From Lacticaseibacillus parakribbianus (GTDB taxonomy: Bacteria > Bacillota > Bacilli > Lactobacillales > Lactobacillaceae): a stretch of DNA of 64,000 bases. The translations under genes were made by a program, and so were the position numbers. The stretch is from positions 1-64,000 of the forward strand of contig NZ_JANQBA010000009.1 of NCBI RefSeq assembly GCF_025490915.1. The letters are read 5' to 3'. Of the stretch, positions 59,883 through 64,000 are shown piece by piece; within the stretch, counting starts at the first letter, position 1, and the number at the start of each line of letters is the position of its first letter. The notes below the pieces were generated by a model. It was not told where the DNA came from. It saw only the letters and a program-made list of their open reading frames with translations, and searched no databases.

Positions 59883-59930
59883 CGTGGTAGACTGGCCTTG
59901 CAGGCACCACCTGCACCAAGGAGCGAGCCA

Positions 59931-60905
59931 ATGTCTACGACAACCTTACCTACCAACATGCAAGCCGCCTACATCACCGCGTTCGGGGGGCCTGACCGGA
60001 TTCACGTCGGCGAACTGCCGCTGCCGCCGGTGACCCCAGGCACCGTCTTGATTCGCGTCAAGGCCGCGGCGGTCGACCGCGTCGACGCCTACGTTCGCGC
60101 CGGCACCTTCCGCACCGAGACCCATTTTCCACTGATTCTAAGCCGCGACGCCTGGGGAACCGTGGTCGCGCTTGGGCCCGGCGTCACCGGCTTCACCCTA
60201 GGTCAGCGGGTCTGGACCAACAGCGCCGGTTACGCCGGGCGCCAGGGCGTCGCCGCCCAATACGCGGTGGTGGCCGCAAACCGGCTGTGGCCGCTGCCGG
60301 CGGTTGACCCCAACGGCTGGCTGGCGCTGGTACACCCTGGCGCCACGGCGGCGATCATCGTCAACCAGCTGCTCAACCTCCCGGCCGGCGCGACCCTGCT
60401 GGTGGCCGGCGGGGCCGGCCACGTCGGGCGGCTGCTGATTCAACTCGCCAAGCTGACCGGCTTAGCCGTGCTTGCGACCTGCCACCCGCGGGATTTTGCT
60501 ACCGTGGCGGCGCTTGGGGCCACCCCCAGCGACTACCACGAAGGCTGGGCAGACCACCTCAAAGCGCCCGTTGCCGCCGTGGTCGACACCTCGGGGCGGG
60601 TCCCGCTTCAGGCCGCCCTGGACGTGTTGGCCCCGGGCGGTCAGGTGATCGTGATGGCCACGCCGCCAACGCCCTTGGCGAGCTTTGACCTGCCGCGGTT
60701 TTACATGCAGCGCCAGCGCCTGACCGGCTTTGTCATCAGCCACGCCAGCCTGGCCGAGCTGACGGCAGCCAACGACTTTTTGACCGCCCACGCCGCGGCC
60801 TTGCAGCCGCTGGCCTACCGGACCCTGCCGCTGGGCCAGGCGCCGTTAGCCCACCGGCTGGTCGGGGACGCGACCGAAAAAAGGCGGCTGTTGCTGATAC
60901 CGTAG
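59931..60905 (+). CDS. zinc-independent quinone reductase-like dehydrogenase
   Basis: 324 residues of the medium-chain dehydrogenase/reductase family. GroES-like start AAYITAFGGPDRIHVGELPLPP, then the nucleotide-binding fold with LLVAGGAGHVGRLLIQLAKLTG. No structural-zinc cysteines, as in NADPH:quinone reductases. It lies 48 bp behind the exporter and may be co-transcribed, fitting a stress or detoxification unit. AAGGAG decides the ATG at 59931. Confidence 0.9.
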   Translation: MSTTTLPTNMQAAYITAFGGPDRIHVGELPLPPVTPGTVLIRVKAAAVDRVDAYVRAGTFRTETHFPLILSRDAWGTVVALGPGVTGFTLGQRVWTNSAGYAGRQGVAAQYAVVAANRLWPLPAVDPNGWLALVHPGATAAIIVNQLLNLPAGATLLVAGGAGHVGRLLIQLAKLTGLAVLATCHPRDFATVAALGATPSDYHEGWADHLKAPVAAVVDTSGRVPLQAALDVLAPGGQVIVMATPPTPLASFDLPRFYMQRQRLTGFVISHASLAELTAANDFLTAHAAALQPLAYRTLPLGQAPLAHRLVGDATEKRRLLLIP

Positions 60906-60910
60906 CCACG

Positions 60911-60944
60911 CAAAAATGCCTTCCGCAATCCGGAAGGCATTTTA
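60911..60944. terminator. bidirectional terminator
   Basis: AAAATGCCTTCCG / CGGAAGGCATTTT stem between convergent genes. Confidence 0.88.
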
Positions 60945-60948
60945 CGTC

Positions 60949-61725
60949 TCACGATAACATCTGCTCACCCAAGGGCAGGCTTGCCGGGCAGCTTCGTTGC
61001 GCGGCGCTGGCGTACAGCCTAGTCAAGGCGCCGACGTTGTTGCTCAGCTCGTACATCACAATGGTCATCAGCTCAAAGCGCGTGAACAACCGCGGCTGGC
61101 GCGGCTGCTGGTCCAACCAGGCGGAAAAGTGCATCTCAAAATCCGCCAAGGTCCACTCCAGCCGGCTCAACAGCGACTTGAGCATCTGCTTTTCAAACTG
61201 GGTCATTTTGGCCCAAGTGGTCTGGTAACTGAAGGTCGCAATGGTGACCGGGCCGCGCAGGTCGAGGTCCTGATCGATCAGCGCCATCAGGGTGCAGATG
61301 GCGGCGCGATCGTGCTGCGTGTCGTACTCCAGGCGCAGCTGGTGGCGCAAGATCACCGCCAGGTAGGCACTGTCGTCAAGGTGTCTGGCCGCGGCGGCCT
61401 CAAGCCCCGCGTGCAGCAGCGGGTAGCCGCTCAGCCTGGGCTGCCAGGCGTGGCGGCGCAGGCGAGTGAAATCGATCACGTCCGGCAGGTAATACTCGTG
61501 AATCCACAGCCAGTCGGCGATGTCTTGCAGCGCGGCTTGGCCCTTCGGCGTCAGCGTGTAGCCGTCCGGCACCTGGTGAATCAGCCCCCGGTGAATCAGG
61601 CGGCCGATCGTGCGGTGCGGATCCATGTGGTAACGCTCCTGCCACACCGGGTCGGTCGAAACCGCGTCCGTGCCGGACATGGTCAGCATGTACATGAACA
61701 CTTTGGTCGCTGGTGCGAGTCGCAT
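60949..61725 (-). CDS. hypothetical protein with N-terminal winged-helix look
   Basis: 258 residues. Residues 25-75 have the pattern of a winged helix (ERYHMDPHRTIGRLIHRGLIHQVPDGYTLTPKGQAAL), the rest is mainly helical, with YLAVILRHQLRLEY and RFELMTIVMYELSNNVGAL. Likely a DNA-binding or adaptor protein, but no family comes to mind. AAAGGGG before the ATG at 61725. Downstream of alsD on the same strand, 57 bp apart. Confidence 0.65.
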   Translation of the reverse strand: MRLAPATKVFMYMLTMSGTDAVSTDPVWQERYHMDPHRTIGRLIHRGLIHQVPDGYTLTPKGQAALQDIADWLWIHEYYLPDVIDFTRLRRHAWQPRLSGYPLLHAGLEAAAARHLDDSAYLAVILRHQLRLEYDTQHDRAAICTLMALIDQDLDLRGPVTIATFSYQTTWAKMTQFEKQMLKSLLSRLEWTLADFEMHFSAWLDQQPRQPRLFTRFELMTIVMYELSNNVGALTRLYASAAQRSCPASLPLGEQMLS

Positions 61726-61782
61726 AGAGATTCCCCTTTCCCCCAACGGCTCAATTCTAGCGTTGGCTGAAAACGCTGTCAA

Positions 61783-62493
61783 CTACTTTTGCGAGCCCTC
61801 GGCCTTGGCAATCTGCCCCAACACGTCGTCGCCGCCCAGGTCCCGGGCCAAAAACGCCGGCGCGTCGGGCAAGTGCAGCTGCACGTCTGCGAAGCGCTGA
61901 ACGGCCAAGGTCCCGCTGACGGCCCCGAAGTCCAGGACGTGGCCGCCAAACGTGTGGTCCGCCGCCAGAAAATGCAGGTGGAACCCGGGCACGGCCATGC
62001 CGCCGTATAGCGCCGGCGCAAAGTAGCCGATCAGGGTGCCGCTCACCGCTGAGCGGTCAAACACCGCCTGGTCGGCCGCGGTCGCAACCAGGCTTGGGTA
62101 AGGCGCGACCTGGGCCTTGACCGCCCGGGCCGACACCGTCTGGAAGCGGCCGGTCAGCTTGACGGCGGCGAAGCGGTTGACCGACCCAATCGCCGTTACG
62201 AACTGCCGCACGGCATCGGCCATGCCGCCGGCGGCGAAGGGCTGACCCGGCGCAAAGGCCGCCGGGTGAACGTTGGCGAAGGGCACCGTGGCGGTCGCCG
62301 GCGGCGTCAGCACCGCGCCTTTTGCCGTCACCTGATACACCGTGCCGTCAAGAATCACCAGCTCGCCGTCCAGCCCCTCAAGAGTACCGATTCCAGTATC
62401 GCCGTGGGTCAACAGCGCCTCAAGCGTCATCGTGCCTTCAAATCCCCCAGGCACCAGGTTCGCCAAGGTGCCGTGCTGATACATCACTGTCAT
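61783..62493 (-). CDS. alsD: alpha-acetolactate decarboxylase
   Basis: 236 residues. Converts acetolactate to acetoin, diverting pyruvate to a neutral product. The zinc site GFHLHFLAADHTFGGH is intact, and the starts MYQHGTLANLVPGGFEG and ILDGTVYQV match the family. GGAGG 6 bp before the ATG at 62493. Follows alsS in one operon. Confidence 0.96.
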   Translation of the reverse strand: MTVMYQHGTLANLVPGGFEGTMTLEALLTHGDTGIGTLEGLDGELVILDGTVYQVTAKGAVLTPPATATVPFANVHPAAFAPGQPFAAGGMADAVRQFVTAIGSVNRFAAVKLTGRFQTVSARAVKAQVAPYPSLVATAADQAVFDRSAVSGTLIGYFAPALYGGMAVPGFHLHFLAADHTFGGHVLDFGAVSGTLAVQRFADVQLHLPDAPAFLARDLGGDDVLGQIAKAEGSQK

Positions 62494-62521
62494 GTTTGCC
62501 TCCATGTTATAAGTTACGCGA

Positions 62522-62547
62522 AACCGCGCGAGTCCCCCCGCGCGGTT
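62522..62547 (-). other. hairpin between alsS and alsD
   Basis: AACCGCGCG / CGCGCGGTT with an 8-base loop and no T run. Not a clear terminator; it may set the alsS to alsD ratio by processing or partial termination. Confidence 0.5.
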
Positions 62548-62553
62548 CGTGGT

Positions 62554-64000
62554 TTAGTAGAATTGATCCTCGAGCATTGCGGCCCCAAGCGACGGGTTGT
62601 CGCTGTAATCCACCGGAATGTCCACGACCACCGGCCCGTCTGCGGCGAAGGCCTCATCCAGCACCGCGGCCAGGTCCTCTGGCCGGTTGACCCGCAGGCC
62701 CTTGGCGCCGAAGCTTTCGGCGTAGGCGACAAAATCGACCGGGCCGAAGCTGGTGCCAGCCGCGTGGCCGTACTTCATCTCCTCTTGGAACTTGACCATG
62801 TCGTAGTGACCGTCGTTCCAGATGATGTGAACCAGGTTGGCGTGAAGCCGCACGGCCGTTTCCAGCTCCTGTCCGGAAAACAGGAAGCCGCCGTCACCGG
62901 AGACGGACACGGCCTTTTCCCCCGGTCGCACCAGGGTGGCGGCAATCGCCCAAGGCAAGGCGACGCCAAGCGTCTGCATGCCGTTGGAAAACAGCAGCCG
63001 CCGCGGCTCGTAGCTGCGGAAGTGCCGCGCCATCCAGATGTAAAAGCTGCCGACATCGACGGCGACGGTCATGTGGTCGTCGACGCGCTGCTGGAGGGCG
63101 GCCACGATTGCCAGCGGGTGGACCAGCCCATCCTTGCCGGCGACCGGCGGGACGTCACGCTCAGCCAGCTTGGTCTGAAGCGACGCCAGGTAGTCCTTAG
63201 CCCCAGGGGCGACCTGATAGCCGCGCAAAAGCGGCGTCAGCACCGCCAGCGTCTGCGCGATGTCGCCGACCAGCTCGGTTTCCGGCTGGAAGTTGTGGTC
63301 GATTTCGGCGGCCAGCGAGTCGATCACGATCACCCGCGAGTCGCCGGCCGGGTTCCAGTTGCGCGGCTCGTATTCAATCGGGTCGTAGCCGATGGCCACC
63401 ACCAGGTCGCTGCGCTGCAGCAGCTGATCGCCCGGCTGGTTGCGAAACAGCCCGACGCGGCCGAAGAAGTTACGCTCAAGCGCCTGGGGAATGATGCCGG
63501 CGCCTTGGAAGGTTTCGACCACCGGCAGCTCGGTCACGGCCAACAGGTCGCGAATCGCCGCGGTCACTTCCTGCGAGGACGCCCGCATCCCCAAAAGCAG
63601 CACGGGCAGCTGGGCCTCCTTGATGGCCCGAGCCAGGTAGGTCATGTCCGTCGGGCTGGCCGGCCCGAGGCGCGGCGCGGCCAGCGGCCGAATCGCCTGC
63701 GTCGTGACCGGGCTGTCGGTCACGTCCTGTGGCACGGAGACGAAGCTCGCGCCTTGCTTGCCGGACTCGGCGGCGCGAAACGCGTTGGCGATGGTTTCGC
63801 TGACGTTGTCCGGGTCTTGAACCTCCACCGAGTACTTGGTGATTGGGGCGAACAGCTCCGCGTTTTTCATGCTCTGATGCGCGGCGCGTTGCAGATCCGC
63901 GCGGCGAACCTGGCCGGCGATGGCGACCACCGGATCGCCTTCCGCCGTTGCGGTCACCAGCCCGGTGGCGAGGTTCGAGGCCCCGGGGCCGGAGGTGGTG
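62554..64000 (-). CDS. alsS: acetolactate synthase, catabolic (5' end beyond window)
   Basis: The last 482 codons are present; the frame runs open through the window edge at 64000. The segment begins in [26 protein letters not shown], a TPP-enzyme signature, followed by [19 protein letters not shown]. The TPP-binding motif [19 protein letters not shown] and [14 protein letters not shown] are near the end. It condenses two pyruvates to acetolactate. Lack of an obvious regulatory-subunit gene and the following alsD point to the catabolic form. Confidence 0.95.
   Translation of the reverse strand, partial: TTSGPGASNLATGLVTATAEGDPVVAIAGQVRRADLQRAAHQSMKNAELFAPITKYSVEVQDPDNVSETIANAFRAAESGKQGASFVSVPQDVTDSPVTTQAIRPLAAPRLGPASPTDMTYLARAIKEAQLPVLLLGMRASSQEVTAAIRDLLAVTELPVVETFQGAGIIPQALERNFFGRVGLFRNQPGDQLLQRSDLVVAIGYDPIEYEPRNWNPAGDSRVIVIDSLAAEIDHNFQPETELVGDIAQTLAVLTPLLRGYQVAPGAKDYLASLQTKLAERDVPPVAGKDGLVHPLAIVAALQQRVDDHMTVAVDVGSFYIWMARHFRSYEPRRLLFSNGMQTLGVALPWAIAATLVRPGEKAVSVSGDGGFLFSGQELETAVRLHANLVHIIWNDGHYDMVKFQEEMKYGHAAGTSFGPVDFVAYAESFGAKGLRVNRPEDLAAVLDEAFAADGPVVVDIPVDYSDNPSLGAAMLEDQFY

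Overview
The window is chromosomal DNA of a high-GC (roughly 60 % or more by eye) member of the Lactobacillaceae. The evidence is a clpE next to ptsH-ptsI, an M29 aminopeptidase (PepS type), a nucleoside deoxyribosyltransferase, alsS-alsD, class Ib nrd genes with NrdR boxes, TTG and GTG starts with strong GGAGG ribosome binding sites, and several families confined to lactobacilli (DUF1827-, DUF3284- and DUF4828-like proteins). The species cannot be named from the sequence. There are no rRNA genes, no CRISPR array and no insertion sequence. One tRNA, tRNA-Arg(CCT), is present.

Layout. 0-5 kb: PTS enzyme I and HPr, then clpE under a promoter that carries both a CIRCE and a CtsR operator. 5-20 kb: housekeeping and small regulators (PadR pair, acetyltransferases, RF3, CorC-type CBS protein, AI-2E-family permease, Ntdp-type phosphatase, RecX, an Mga-like regulator, an RlmD-type methyltransferase, TetR). 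20-24 kb: pepS, an unidentified structured RNA of about 400 nt, and a secreted protein with a sortase-like C-terminus and a structured leader. 24-28 kb: divergent nrdFI and nrdE. 28-32 kb: a diguanylate cyclase and two EAL proteins, with a hairpin-rich transcript between them. 32-35 kb: a fused ABC exporter with a divergent MarR. 35.9-38.8 kb: an AT-richer remnant of an integrative element at tRNA-Arg, with an integrase broken exactly at its catalytic tyrosine codon. 39-46 kb: helicase, oxidoreductase, small proteins and an ABC exporter. 46 kb: a second unidentified structured RNA of about 530 nt. 46-51 kb: a GH25-like protein lacking its acidic catalytic pair, an SPFH protein and a deoxynucleoside salvage operon (pnuC-type transporter, deoxyribosyltransferase, deoxynucleoside kinase). 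53-55.5 kb: a three-gene operon resembling poly-N-acetylglucosamine synthesis (glycosyltransferase, PgaD-like protein, deacetylase). 55.6-61 kb: PfkB kinase, an MFS exporter behind an 18-codon leader peptide and terminator, and a MarR/DHA2-exporter/quinone-reductase group. 61-64 kb: acetoin genes alsD and alsS, the latter cut by the window edge.

Two themes stand out. A cyclic-di-GMP module (one cyclase, two EAL proteins) and a processive glycosyltransferase operon of the kind such modules usually control lie about 22 kb apart. The window is also unusually rich in apparent RNA-level control: two orphan structured RNAs with complete promoter and terminator, a structured leader before the secreted protein gene, a hairpin array before the diguanylate cyclase, and a leader-peptide attenuator before an exporter.
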